Source: Rhodanobacteraceae bacterium (GTDB taxonomy: Bacteria > Pseudomonadota > Gammaproteobacteria > Xanthomonadales > Rhodanobacteraceae). From it: DNA of 45,466 nucleotides. The stretch lies in the NCBI GenBank assembly GCA_021325475.1, contig JAJPHA010000080.1, forward strand, positions 1-45,466, written 5' to 3'. Position 1 is the stretch's first letter. The number at the start of each line of letters is the position of its first letter. The notes below the pieces were generated by a model that worked only from the letters and a program-made list of their open reading frames with translations, was not told where the DNA came from and ran no database searches. This document shows, piece by piece, positions 18,051-25,611 of the stretch. The position numbers and the translations under genes are program-made.

Positions 18051-18976
18051 CGCCGCTCCTCTACACGCTGCCGGGCAACGAACCGCTCGCCGCGGCACTG
18101 CTGCGCGAACTCGGCGCCGAAGCCGGCACGCTGGAAGTGCGCCGCTTTCCCGACGGCGAAAGCTACCTGCGCCTGCACACGTCGCCGGCCGGGCGCGAGG
18201 TCGTGCTCGTCGCCAGCCTCGACCGGCCGAACGAGAAGATCCTCGATGTATACTTTGCCGCAACGCTGGCGCGCGAACTCGGCGCCCGGCGCGTCGGCCT
18301 GGTCGCGCCGTATCTCGCCTACCTGCGTCAGGACGCCCGCTTCCGCGACGGCGAGGCGATCACCTCGGTGCACTTCGCGCGCTGGCTGTCGGGTTTCCTC
18401 GATTGGCTGGTCACCGTCGACCCGCACCTGCACCGCCATCCTTCGCTCGACGCCGTCTACGGCATCCCGAGCGCCGTCGCCAGCGCCGCGCCGGCCATGG
18501 CGCGCTGGATCCGCGCGCATGTCGCCGAGCCGCTGGTGATCGGCCCGGACGCCGAGAGCGCGCCCTGGGCCGCGCGCATCGCCGCGGCGGCCGACTGCCC
18601 GCATCGGGTGCTCGAGAAGCGGCGCCACGGCGACCGCGACGTCGAGATCGCGCCGGTCGAGCTCGGCGCCTGGCGCACGCGCACGCCGGTGCTGATCGAC
18701 GACATCGTCTCCACCGCGCGCACCCTGATCGCCGCGATCGCGCAACTGCGCGCCGCCGGCATGACCCGCGCGCCGGTTTGCGTCGGCGTGCACGCGCTGT
18801 TCGCCGGCGATGCGCTGGAGGCGCTCCGGGCCGCCGGCGCCGCGCTCATCGCCACCTGCAACACCGTGAGCCATGCGACCAACGCGATCGACATCAGCGC
18901 CGAGCTCGCCGCGGCGGTGCGCGACGTGCTGGGGCGGCGCCAAGTCCCCACGCCCGGAATTGACCGAGGTCAATGA
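18047..18976 (+). CDS. ribose-phosphate pyrophosphokinase-like protein
   Basis: A 309-residue homologue of PRPP synthetase (type I phosphoribosyltransferase fold). It shows FPDGESYLRL, SLDRPNEKILDVYF, the loop APYLAYLRQDARFRDGEA, DPHLHRHPSLDAVYGIP, and the PRPP-binding LIDDIVSTARTLIAA. The YLAYLRQD and DPHLHR variants are as in archaeal/class III-like enzymes. GTG 18047 overlaps the phosphorylase stop (GTGA). It is probably not the housekeeping Prs, because it is an accessory paralogue in an operon with phosphorylase and RNase. It may make PRPP from the phosphoribose freed upstream. The last codons contain an FNR-like box. Confidence 0.85.
   Translation: MTPLLYTLPGNEPLAAALLRELGAEAGTLEVRRFPDGESYLRLHTSPAGREVVLVASLDRPNEKILDVYFAATLARELGARRVGLVAPYLAYLRQDARFRDGEAITSVHFARWLSGFLDWLVTVDPHLHRHPSLDAVYGIPSAVASAAPAMARWIRAHVAEPLVIGPDAESAPWAARIAAAADCPHRVLEKRRHGDRDVEIAPVELGAWRTRTPVLIDDIVSTARTLIAAIAQLRAAGMTRAPVCVGVHALFAGDALEALRAAGAALIATCNTVSHATNAIDISAELAAAVRDVLGRRQVPTPGIDRGQ
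18960..18973 (+). promoter_or_regulatory. FNR-like box upstream of GNAT gene
   Basis: TTGACCGAGGTCAA is a perfect dyad close to the FNR/ANR consensus TTGAT-N4-ATCAA, with C/G at the fifth position of both half-sites. Its centre (18966.5) is 41.5 bases upstream of a possible start at 19008, with CAGGCT (18996-19001) as the -10. The box overlaps the end of the PRPP-synthetase-like gene; the target is the GNAT gene at 19031. Confidence 0.65.
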
Positions 18977-19030
18977 GCCCGTGCCCGGCTCGGCGCAGGC
19001 TGGCGTCGTTACCGCAGCAGCGAGGGTGTC

Positions 19031-19633
19031 ATGAGCGGCGCCAGTCGATCCGCGGCAAAGCAGAGCAAGGCAGCGAACCGGCGGGCGAAGCGGGCCGGCG
19101 GGGTCGAGGCACAGTGGCACGAGACCCTGCGTGACGGCACGAGCGTGCTGATCCGCCCCATCCGGGCGACGGACGCCGAGCTGGAACGCCGCTTCATCGA
19201 GGGATTGTCGCCGCGGTCGCGGCGCTTGCGCTTTCTCGGCGAGATCAGCACGCCGAGCCCGGCGCTGCTGCGGCAACTCACGCGGCCGGATCCGGCGCGC
19301 GAGGTCGCGCTGGTGGCGCTGATCGCCGCCGGCGCGGAGAAGCGCGAGATCGGCGTCGCCCGGTTCAGCGCGAGCGCGGACGGCAGGAGCTGCGAATGCG
19401 CCGTGGTGGTGAGCGACGACTGGCACGACCGCGGTCTCGCCACGTTGCTGCTGCGGCATCTGATCGACATCGCGCGCGCACGCGGCATCGAACGCATGTA
19501 TTCAATGGACGCCGCCGACAACGACGCGATGCGCGAGCTCGCCGCACACCTCGGCTTCGAGCGCCGGCCGGACCCGAACGACGCGACGCAGGTGCTGCAC
19601 GTGCTCGATCTTGCAGCGAGCGGCGCCGCGTAG
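19031..19633 (+). CDS. GNAT-family N-acetyltransferase
   Basis: A 200-residue protein with a basic 25-residue leader (SRSAAKQSKAANRRAKRAGG) and a GNAT domain from about residue 35. Visible elements are the start of the fold VLIRPIRATDAELERRFIEG, the strand ECAVVVSDDWHDRGLATLLL (acetyl-CoA loop), and the C-terminal NDAMRELAAHLGFERRPDP. The start SPRSRRLRFLG is typical of the acetyltransferase domain attached to protein lysine acetyltransferases (Pat/Pka), which act on central metabolic enzymes. It lies behind an FNR-like box, so low-oxygen induction is likely. The substrate cannot be named. Confidence 0.8.
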   Translation: MSGASRSAAKQSKAANRRAKRAGGVEAQWHETLRDGTSVLIRPIRATDAELERRFIEGLSPRSRRLRFLGEISTPSPALLRQLTRPDPAREVALVALIAAGAEKREIGVARFSASADGRSCECAVVVSDDWHDRGLATLLLRHLIDIARARGIERMYSMDAADNDAMRELAAHLGFERRPDPNDATQVLHVLDLAASGAA

Positions 19634-19697
19634 CGGCTGGCACCGCCCGCGCCGCGGCGCTAGGCTTGTCGCATCGCGCGCCATCGTCGATCGATCC

Positions 19698-20684
19698 GTG
19701 TACGCTCAGGTCCTGTATCAGCCGCGTTCGCGGCTCCGCGCCGCCGAGTTGCCGGTGCCCGAGCCCGGCGCGCGCCAGGTGCTGATCGAGGTCGCCGCCT
19801 GCGGCGTGTGCCGCACCGATTTGCACGTCGCCGATGGCGAGCTCACGCAACCGAAGCTGCCGCTGGTGCTCGGTCACGAGATCGTCGGCCGCATCGTGCG
19901 GCGCGGCGCCGAGGTCGAGGAATTCGCCATCGGCGAACGCGTCGGCGTGCCGTGGCTCGGCTGGAGCTGCGGCGAATGCGCCTGGTGCCGGCGTGGTCAA
20001 GAGAATCTCTGCGCGGAAGCGCGCTTCACCGGCTATCAGCTCGACGGCGGCTATGCCGAATATGCGCTCGCCGACGCGCGCTATTGTTTTCGCATTCCCG
20101 ACGGCTACGACGATGCCGAAGCGGCGCCGTTGCTGTGCGCCGGCCTGATCGGCTATCGCGCACTGCGCCTGGCCGGCGATGCGCGCCGCATCGGCCTGTA
20201 CGGCTTCGGCGCGGCGGCGCACATCCTCGCCCAGCTCTGCGTGCAGCAGGGACGCGAGGTGTATGCCTTCGTGCGGCCGGGCGACGCTGCGGCAGCGGCG
20301 TTCGCGCGTGCGCTCGGCGCGGTGTGGCGCGGCGCCTCGGACGATGCGCCGCCCACGGAGCTCGACGCCGCGCTGATCTTCGCGCCGGTCGGCGCACTGG
20401 TGCCGCAGGCGCTGCGCGCGGTGGCGCGCGGCGGCACGGTGGTGTGCGCCGGCATCCACATGAGCGACATCCCGGCCTTCCCCTACGCCTGGCTGTGGGG
20501 CGAGCGCAGCGTGTGCTCGGTGGCGAACCTGACCCGCGCCGACGGCGTGGAGTTCTTCGCCGCGATCGCCCGGCACCCGGTGCGCAGTCAAGTGCAAAAG
20601 TATACTCTGGCGCAGGCCAACGCCGCGCTCGAAGATTTGCGCGCCGGCCGGTTGCAAGGCGCGGCGGTGCTGCTGCCGCACTGA
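19698..20684 (+). CDS. zinc-dependent alcohol dehydrogenase, MDR family
   Basis: A 328-residue medium-chain dehydrogenase/reductase. The catalytic zinc site is C-x-x-C-R-T-D-L-H (ACGVCRTDLHV) with GHEIVG. A structural zinc lobe follows with four cysteines (CGECAWCRRGQENLC). The Rossmann nucleotide site is GLYGFGAAAHIL. The sequence resembles the AdhA-like alcohol dehydrogenases of low-oxygen gene clusters (VCRTDLHVADGEL, GYAEYALAD). It probably oxidises or reduces short alcohols and aldehydes with NAD(H). I chose GTG 19698, which gives the family start YAQVLYQPRS. It ends 12 bases from the convergent hypothetical gene. Confidence 0.88.
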   Translation: MYAQVLYQPRSRLRAAELPVPEPGARQVLIEVAACGVCRTDLHVADGELTQPKLPLVLGHEIVGRIVRRGAEVEEFAIGERVGVPWLGWSCGECAWCRRGQENLCAEARFTGYQLDGGYAEYALADARYCFRIPDGYDDAEAAPLLCAGLIGYRALRLAGDARRIGLYGFGAAAHILAQLCVQQGREVYAFVRPGDAAAAAFARALGAVWRGASDDAPPTELDAALIFAPVGALVPQALRAVARGGTVVCAGIHMSDIPAFPYAWLWGERSVCSVANLTRADGVEFFAAIARHPVRSQVQKYTLAQANAALEDLRAGRLQGAAVLLPH

Positions 20685-20696
20685 GGCGCGTTCCGC

Positions 20697-21332
20697 TCAG
20701 GCGGTGTCCGCCGGTTCGGTCTTCGCGCTCTCGCCGAGCAACGAGCGCAGGCGCGCCGGGGTCAGCGCGGCGGCGGCGGCGGCCACGCTCGCCAGGCGCT
20801 GCCCGGCGAAGCCGAGCAATTGGCCGAGCAGCGGCAGGAAGCCGGAATCGTCGTCGGCCGCGGGCTTGCGATTGAGGCGGTTGCGGAACGCGCCGGCGAG
20901 CGCCTGCACCAGCCGATCCTCCAGCCGCGCGTTCTCGCGCGTCGCGTCGCCCGCGGCGGCGCGGCGGATCTCGGCCACGCCGGCGGCGATGTCCTCGAGC
21001 GGCTCGACGAGCTGGGAAAAATCCGCGGCCAGACGTCGGCGCGCGCCGTCGGACAAGAGGTGCAAGTCGATCAGCATGGCGAGATCGTCCGGCAGGCTGT
21101 ACAGCGCGCTGCGCAATTCCGCCGCCGCCTTGACGATCCGTACCAGATGCTCGTCCACGGTCTGCGGCAGGCCCGAACTCAGGCCGCCGCACGCGGCGAA
21201 GTCGAACGCCTGCAGGCAGGCTTCCGCGTCGGCGACGAACGCGGTCGCGGCGATGTCGTTGCGGCCGAGACTGCGCATCAGGAGCGCGGTCTCGTGCGGG
21301 GTGAAGGCGAACGCGGGTTTGCCGGGATACAT
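20697..21332 (-). CDS. hypothetical protein behind an FNR-like box
   Basis: A 211-residue protein I do not recognise. It starts MYPGKPAFAFTPHETALLMR and contains many alanine-rich helices (LVRIVKAAAELRSALYSLP). A C-terminal stretch FLPLLGQLLGFAGQRLASVA looks amphipathic rather than membrane-spanning. No catalytic motif is visible. An ATG at 21365 would add 11 residues. I prefer 21332 because a -10-like CATGCT (complement of 21361-21366) lies at class II spacing from the FNR-like box at 21389, placing the transcript start near 21354. That makes the box bidirectional between this gene and the first universal stress protein. Function unknown, but low-oxygen control is suggested. Confidence 0.65.
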   Translation of the reverse strand: MYPGKPAFAFTPHETALLMRSLGRNDIAATAFVADAEACLQAFDFAACGGLSSGLPQTVDEHLVRIVKAAAELRSALYSLPDDLAMLIDLHLLSDGARRRLAADFSQLVEPLEDIAAGVAEIRRAAAGDATRENARLEDRLVQALAGAFRNRLNRKPAADDDSGFLPLLGQLLGFAGQRLASVAAAAAALTPARLRSLLGESAKTEPADTA

Positions 21333-21388
21333 GAAGTCGCACCGAAACGATCGTGGCGCCAGCATGCCGACGGCACGCCGCGCCGGTA

Positions 21389-21402
21389 TTGATGCGGATC
21401 AA
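21389..21402. promoter_or_regulatory. perfect FNR box, bidirectional
   Basis: TTGATGCGGATCAA matches the FNR consensus TTGAT-N4-ATCAA exactly. On the plus strand TACGGT (21425-21430) is the -10 at class II spacing (centre at -41.5), giving a start near 21437 for the stress protein at 21479. On the minus strand CATGCT sits at the mirror position for the hypothetical gene. Confidence 0.85.
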
Positions 21403-21478
21403 TATGCGCACGGCGCGGCGCCGCTACGGTGAGGCTGCGCGTCGCGCGGCGCGCCTTCCGCAGCTCAAGGAGTGTCCC

Positions 21479-21916
21479 GTGTTCAAGCACATCCTCTTGC
21501 CGACCGACGGCTCCAAGCTGTCGCAGAACGCGATCAAGCACGGCGTGCGTCTGGCCCGGGCGTTGAAGGCCCGCATCACCGCGCTCACCGCGATTCCGCA
21601 GTTCCACGCTTTCACCTACCAGGTCGAGATGCTCGAGGCCACGCGCGAGCAATTCGAGCAGGAATCGGCCCGACGCGCCGCGGAGTATCTCGAATTCGCG
21701 CGCAAGACCGCGGCCGCGGCCGGCGTGAAATGCGACGGCGTGCACGTGGTCAGCGACGAACCGTACCGCGAGATCATCAAGATCGCGCGGCGCCGCAAAT
21801 GCGATCTGATCCTGATGGCCTCGCACGGCCGCCGCGGGATCGCCGGCTTCCTGCTCGGCAGCGAAACCCAGAAAGTGCTCACGCACAGCCGCGTGCCGGT
21901 GCTGGTCTATCGCTGA
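21479..21916 (+). CDS. universal stress protein, UspA family, single domain
   Basis: A 145-residue UspA-fold protein. It begins FKHILLPTDGSKLSQNAIKH and ends VPVLVY. The nucleotide loop reads ASHGRRGIAGFLLGS, close to the G-x2-G-x9-G-S motif of ATP-binding members but with alanine for the first glycine. Starts at GTG 21479 behind AAGGAG. It is controlled by the FNR-like box at 21389. Such proteins support survival under oxygen or energy limitation; the exact partner is unknown. Two double-length paralogues follow on the same strand, the first after only 8 bases. Confidence 0.93.
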   Translation: MFKHILLPTDGSKLSQNAIKHGVRLARALKARITALTAIPQFHAFTYQVEMLEATREQFEQESARRAAEYLEFARKTAAAAGVKCDGVHVVSDEPYREIIKIARRRKCDLILMASHGRRGIAGFLLGSETQKVLTHSRVPVLVYR

Positions 21917-21924
21917 GCGCGGGC

Positions 21925-22749
21925 GTGCTCGACCTCCTGGTCCACGTAAGCAGCTACGTGACGCCCGGCGCCAACGCCGGCTACGCCGCCGAGCTCGCCG
22001 CCCGGCTGGATGCGTTCCTCACCGGCGTGTTCGTCGCCGAGCCGGTGCTGCCGTTGCCGACCGCCGGCATGCCGTCGATGGTCTCGGAGATCTACGCGGT
22101 GGCGGCGCAAGTGGCGGAGGAAGCGCGTGCGGCCGACGGCGATTTCCGGCGCTTCGCCGCCGCGCGCGGCGCGACACATGCGCGCTGGCAGGTGGCCGAG
22201 GGTCCGCTGGCCGCCGTGCTCGCGAGCGCGGCGAACTGGCACGATCTGCTGGTGCTCGAGGCGAGCGGCAGCGCACTGTCGGCCGGCATCGGCACGCTCG
22301 GCGAGGTGGTGCTCACCTGCGGCCTGCCGTGCCTCGTCGTGCCGGATCAGTACGACCGTGCCGCGGCGCTCGACACCATCGTCGTCGCCGCGAACGGCAC
22401 GCCGGAGTCGATCCGCGCGGCGCACGCGGCGCTGCCGCTGCTCAAGCGCGCGCGGCGCGTCGAACTCGTGCTCGGCGTGCACGCGCCGGTCTACGCCACG
22501 ATCGGCTGGCAGCCGGCGCCGAACCTGGAGGAACATCTGCGGCGGCACGGCCTGCCGCTGGTCAAGCGCACGCTCGATGCGAGCGACGATCGCGCCGGCG
22601 ACGCCATCCTCGCTGCGGCGGCGGAGCTCTCCGCGGATCTGCTGGTGATGGGCGCCTACGGTCGCAGCCGCTTCAGCGAGTGGTTGCTCGGCGGCGCCAC
22701 GCGCCAGGTGCTCGAGCACGCGCGTCTGCCGGTGCTGTTGCGCCACTGA
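21925..22749 (+). CDS. universal stress protein, tandem-domain
   Basis: A 274-residue UspA-superfamily protein of about twice the single-domain length. The N-terminal half (residues 1-140, VLDLLVHVSSYVTPGANA) is divergent. The C-terminal half ends with the UspA-like MGAYGRSRFSEWLLGGATRQ and LPVLLRH. The nucleotide motif ends GG rather than GS, the type that usually does not bind ATP. The start is GTG 21925, 8 bases after the previous gene. Probably in the same transcript as the single-domain protein. It shares a near-identical C-terminal tail with the next gene, so the two arose by duplication. Confidence 0.88.
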   Translation: MLDLLVHVSSYVTPGANAGYAAELAARLDAFLTGVFVAEPVLPLPTAGMPSMVSEIYAVAAQVAEEARAADGDFRRFAAARGATHARWQVAEGPLAAVLASAANWHDLLVLEASGSALSAGIGTLGEVVLTCGLPCLVVPDQYDRAAALDTIVVAANGTPESIRAAHAALPLLKRARRVELVLGVHAPVYATIGWQPAPNLEEHLRRHGLPLVKRTLDASDDRAGDAILAAAAELSADLLVMGAYGRSRFSEWLLGGATRQVLEHARLPVLLRH

Positions 22750-22795
22750 GCGCGTCGCGGCGCGCGGCGAACATGAGACCGTCCGGAGCCTGCCC

Positions 22796-23608
22796 ATGTA
22801 CGACATCGCCGCCTTCACCACCGATTGCCGCGACTTCCGCGGCAACGTGGTCTACGCCGCCGAGCTCGCCGCGCGGCTCGGTGCCAATCTGAGCGGCGTG
22901 TTCCAGTTGCCCGCGCAAACGCCGGAGTGGGACTTCGCGCCGCCGGCGTTGGCGGCGGAGTTGATGGCGATCTGGCGCGAGCAGATCTTCGCGGCCGAGC
23001 GCGCCGGCGAGGCGTTCGCGCGCTTCGCCGCGGCGCACGGCGTCGGCGCGAGCGCCTGGCACGTCGCCGAAGGCGCGACCATCGACGTGCTGGAGAACGC
23101 CGCGCTCTGGCACGATCTGATCGTGCTCGAGCGCACACCGGAATTCGCCTGGCAGGACCTGGGCACGGTGACGCTGCGCGTCGGCGTACCGTGTCTGGTG
23201 GTGCCGACGGAGGCCACCGGCGCACGCTTCGACACCATCGCCATCGCCTGGAACGGTTCGCCCGAGGCGGCACGCGCGCTGCACGCGGCGATGCCGCTGC
23301 TGCGCCTCGCCGCACGTCGGGTGCTGATCGACGGTTCTGCGTCCGCGCCGACGGTCGCGCGCTGCTGGGATCCCGCGCGCGACGTCGCCGCATATCTCGC
23401 CGAGTACGACCTGCCGGTGACGCGGCTGCGCATCGCCGCCGACGGCGCCCACGCCGGCGAGGAGCTCCTCGCCCTCGCCGCCAACGCCTCGGCCGATCTC
23501 CTGGTGATGGGCGCCTGGGGCCGGACGCGTTTCAGCGAATGGATCTTCGGCGGCGCCACCCGCCATGTGCTGGCGCAGGCGCGTCTGCCCGTGCTGTTGC
23601 GCCACTGA
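22796..23608 (+). CDS. universal stress protein, tandem-domain paralogue
   Basis: A 270-residue tandem UspA protein closely related to the preceding one. It shares AAELAARL near the start, LWHDLIVLE in the middle, DTIAIAWNGSPEAARALHAA at the second domain, and MGAWGRTRFSEWIFGGATRH near the end. ATG 22796 follows a GGAGCC site. There is a 46-base gap from the previous gene, without a clear FNR box, so it is probably in the same operon. It ends 27 bases before the convergent ribonucleotide-reductase-like gene. No ATP-binding serine or threonine is kept in the last motif (GG). Confidence 0.88.
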   Translation: MYDIAAFTTDCRDFRGNVVYAAELAARLGANLSGVFQLPAQTPEWDFAPPALAAELMAIWREQIFAAERAGEAFARFAAAHGVGASAWHVAEGATIDVLENAALWHDLIVLERTPEFAWQDLGTVTLRVGVPCLVVPTEATGARFDTIAIAWNGSPEAARALHAAMPLLRLAARRVLIDGSASAPTVARCWDPARDVAAYLAEYDLPVTRLRIAADGAHAGEELLALAANASADLLVMGAWGRTRFSEWIFGGATRHVLAQARLPVLLRH

Positions 23609-23635
23609 ATCGCGCGGCACGATCCGCGACGCCGT

Positions 23636-24667
23636 TCAGGCGCGCGCGGCACCCGTTGCGTCGAAGCGGGGAACACCGAGCCCGAGCTCGGCGGCGAGCT
23701 TGCACCAGGCGGCCAGCGTCGCATCGTCCGGCGCGCGGCCGATGGCGAGCGGATAGTCGATCGGCACGTCGATCCACGGCTGCACCGCCGCGCGCATGCG
23801 CAACTGCGCCGGTATCGTCGTCGTCGCCGCGCCGTTGCCGATGCGCCGCGCGCCGGCGGCGTGACCATCGAGCCGGGTCGCGCCGTCGCCGTTCGCGTCC
23901 GCCGCGGCGTCGGCCGGATCGAGCGCATCGGCGACGCGGTTGGCGAATCGCGCCAGGCGCGGCTGGGCGGTGATCGCGGTCAGGGCCCGGAAACGCAGAC
24001 CGTGCCGCGCGGCCTCCTCGACCAGCGCGGGAAAATGTCCGCGTTCGAGCGCGCGCCGCTGCCAGCGCAGATCGCCGTCCACCCGCGCGCCGCGGGTGCG
24101 GGCGAGCGCGATCGAGCCGGCCAGTGCGCCGTCGGCGAGCGTCCGCGCGATGCGCGCCGCCTCGCTGCGGCCGGCCGCGCTGTCGTAGGCCAGGCCGAGT
24201 CCGGCCAGCGCATCGGCCACGCCGATCATGCCGAGGCGCACGCGTTCCGGCGGACGGCGCGCATCGGCCGCGAGCACGGCCGCATCCTCGAGCGCGCGCA
24301 CCGCGAGCGCGGCGGTCTGGCCGAAACCGACGTGGTCGAACGCGGCATGCGCGCGACCGGCCGCGCGCACGAACACCGCGGCGTTGAGCACGGCGACGAG
24401 ATCGTCGCTCGGCCAGTGCGCCGTCGGCGTGCCGGCGCCGGCGGTGACGCGCTCGTCGAGCAGCAGACGCCAGTCGGCCAGCGCGTCCTGCAACTGGCGC
24501 CGGTAGTCGATGCGATCGTCTTCCGCGCTCGCCACGGCGAGCGCGGCGGCGATCCGCCCCCAGGTGGCCTCGATGGTGACGTCGCGCAATTGCCCGCCTT
24601 CGCGCCAGCGAAACCACGTGTCCCAGGTTGCCACCGCCAGAGAGTCGTGGAAGGGACTCTGCCGCAT
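23636..24667 (-). CDS. ribonucleotide-reductase-like protein lacking catalytic cysteines
   Basis: A 343-residue protein. Its middle part RLGMIGVADALAGLGLAYDS (residues 144-163), then ALAGSIALARTRGA, resembles the conserved alpha-barrel segment of class I/II ribonucleotide reductase large subunits (GLGVMGLADALAxLGxxYxS). HGLRFRALTAITAQPRLARF fits the later barrel strand. The sequence has only one cysteine (C322), so the thiyl-radical and redox cysteines of active enzymes are absent. The length is well under half that of a full subunit. Family placement is moderately sure; it is probably a non-catalytic relative. The FNR-like box at 24734 has TAGCGT as its -10 at class II spacing toward this gene. 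Confidence 0.6.
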   Translation of the reverse strand: MRQSPFHDSLAVATWDTWFRWREGGQLRDVTIEATWGRIAAALAVASAEDDRIDYRRQLQDALADWRLLLDERVTAGAGTPTAHWPSDDLVAVLNAAVFVRAAGRAHAAFDHVGFGQTAALAVRALEDAAVLAADARRPPERVRLGMIGVADALAGLGLAYDSAAGRSEAARIARTLADGALAGSIALARTRGARVDGDLRWQRRALERGHFPALVEEAARHGLRFRALTAITAQPRLARFANRVADALDPADAAADANGDGATRLDGHAAGARRIGNGAATTTIPAQLRMRAAVQPWIDVPIDYPLAIGRAPDDATLAAWCKLAAELGLGVPRFDATGAARA

Positions 24668-24733
24668 GTTCGGTTCTCGTCGCCGTCGCTGCGGCGCGTC
24701 GGCAAACGCTAGGCGCTTCCGCCGCGGGTGGTG

Positions 24734-24747
24734 TTGAGATGGATCAA
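24734..24747. promoter_or_regulatory. FNR-like box between RNR-like gene and regulator
   Basis: TTGAGATGGATCAA differs from TTGAT-N4-ATCAA at one position. Toward the minus-strand gene, TAGCGT (complement of 24706-24711) is a -10 at class II spacing, with the start near 24699. Toward the plus-strand regulator, no good -10 lies at the same distance, so autoregulation is uncertain. Confidence 0.65.
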
Positions 24748-24876
24748 CGACCTGTGCGTCGCGGCCGTCGGTTACACACCGTTACGCAGCGTTGCACGCG
24801 CGACATCGGCCGGTTGCGCGGCCGCGTCAGGATGGGCCCACGTTTCGTTGTCGCTCCCGTCCGCCGAGGAACCGCC

Positions 24877-25602
24877 ATGATCGCCAACGCCGCCGCCATC
24901 CGTTCGAACCCGCCGCGCATCGCCGAAGCCCTGCCGCCCGCCGCCGTGCTCGGCGGTCTGTCGCTCGAGGAACTGCGCCGCCACGTCCCGGTGTTGCAGC
25001 GCAAGCTTGCGCCCGGCCAGTATCTGTATCGCGCCGGACAACCGTTCCAGGCGCTGTATCTCGTCCACGCCGGGTTTCTCAAGACCTGCCTCGTCGCCGA
25101 GGACGGCCGCGAACAGGTGACCGGCTTCCGCATGCGCGGCGATCTGCTCGGCGTCGAATCCATCGGCATGCCGGTGTACGGCTGCGACGCCGTGGCGCTG
25201 GACACGTGCAGCGTGTGGGAGCTGCCGTATCCGCCGATCCTCGCCTGCACCCACATTCCCGAGTTGCAGGCGAGGCTCACCGAGGCGCTGGCCGCGGAAA
25301 TCCGCAGCGACCGCTCCTGGATGCTGGCGCTGTCGACGCTGAGCGCCGACCAGCGCGTCGCCGCGTTCCTGCTCGACGTCGCCGCGCGCCACGAGGCGCT
25401 CGGCTTCAGCGCGCGCCACTTCGTGCTGCGCATGAGCCGCGTGGACATCGGCAGCTTCCTCGCGCTCAAGCACGAAACCGTGACCCGCGCCCTGACCCGC
25501 CTCGCCGCGCAGGGCTGCATCGCCGTGCAGTGGCGCGAGATCCGCATCCTCGACCTGAGCGCGCTGCGCGACAGCGCGCGCTGCGAGATGCGCGTGCATT
25601 GA
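24877..25602 (+). CDS. Crp/Fnr-family regulator without an N-terminal iron-sulfur motif
   Basis: A 241-residue transcription factor. A cNMP-binding-like barrel (about 30-125: LAPGQYLYRAGQPFQALYLV, GFRMRGDLLGVESIGMP) is followed by a long dimer helix and an HTH domain (about 165-235). The HTH reads SRVDIGSFLALKHETVTRAL, close to FNR [20 protein letters not shown]. The recognition residues E and R are kept, with T for S in the middle, so binding to TTGAT-type boxes is expected. No cysteine occurs before residue 71, so the CxxC..C cluster of oxygen-sensing FNR is missing. It must sense oxygen by another route or respond to another signal. GAGGAA precedes ATG 24877. It is the natural candidate for the four boxes in this window. 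Confidence 0.9.
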   Translation: MIANAAAIRSNPPRIAEALPPAAVLGGLSLEELRRHVPVLQRKLAPGQYLYRAGQPFQALYLVHAGFLKTCLVAEDGREQVTGFRMRGDLLGVESIGMPVYGCDAVALDTCSVWELPYPPILACTHIPELQARLTEALAAEIRSDRSWMLALSTLSADQRVAAFLLDVAARHEALGFSARHFVLRMSRVDIGSFLALKHETVTRALTRLAAQGCIAVQWREIRILDLSALRDSARCEMRVH

Positions 25603-25611
25603 GCCCCGCGC

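Noticed and set aside
10985-21481. Identical AAGGAGTGTCCCG before the S9 peptidase and first stress-protein starts
   Set aside because: Most of it is an ordinary Shine-Dalgarno site; two copies do not show a shared control element.
24770-24796. Class II or class I promoter from the 24734 box toward the regulator gene
   Set aside because: No -10 hexamer fits at either spacing, so autoregulation is not claimed.
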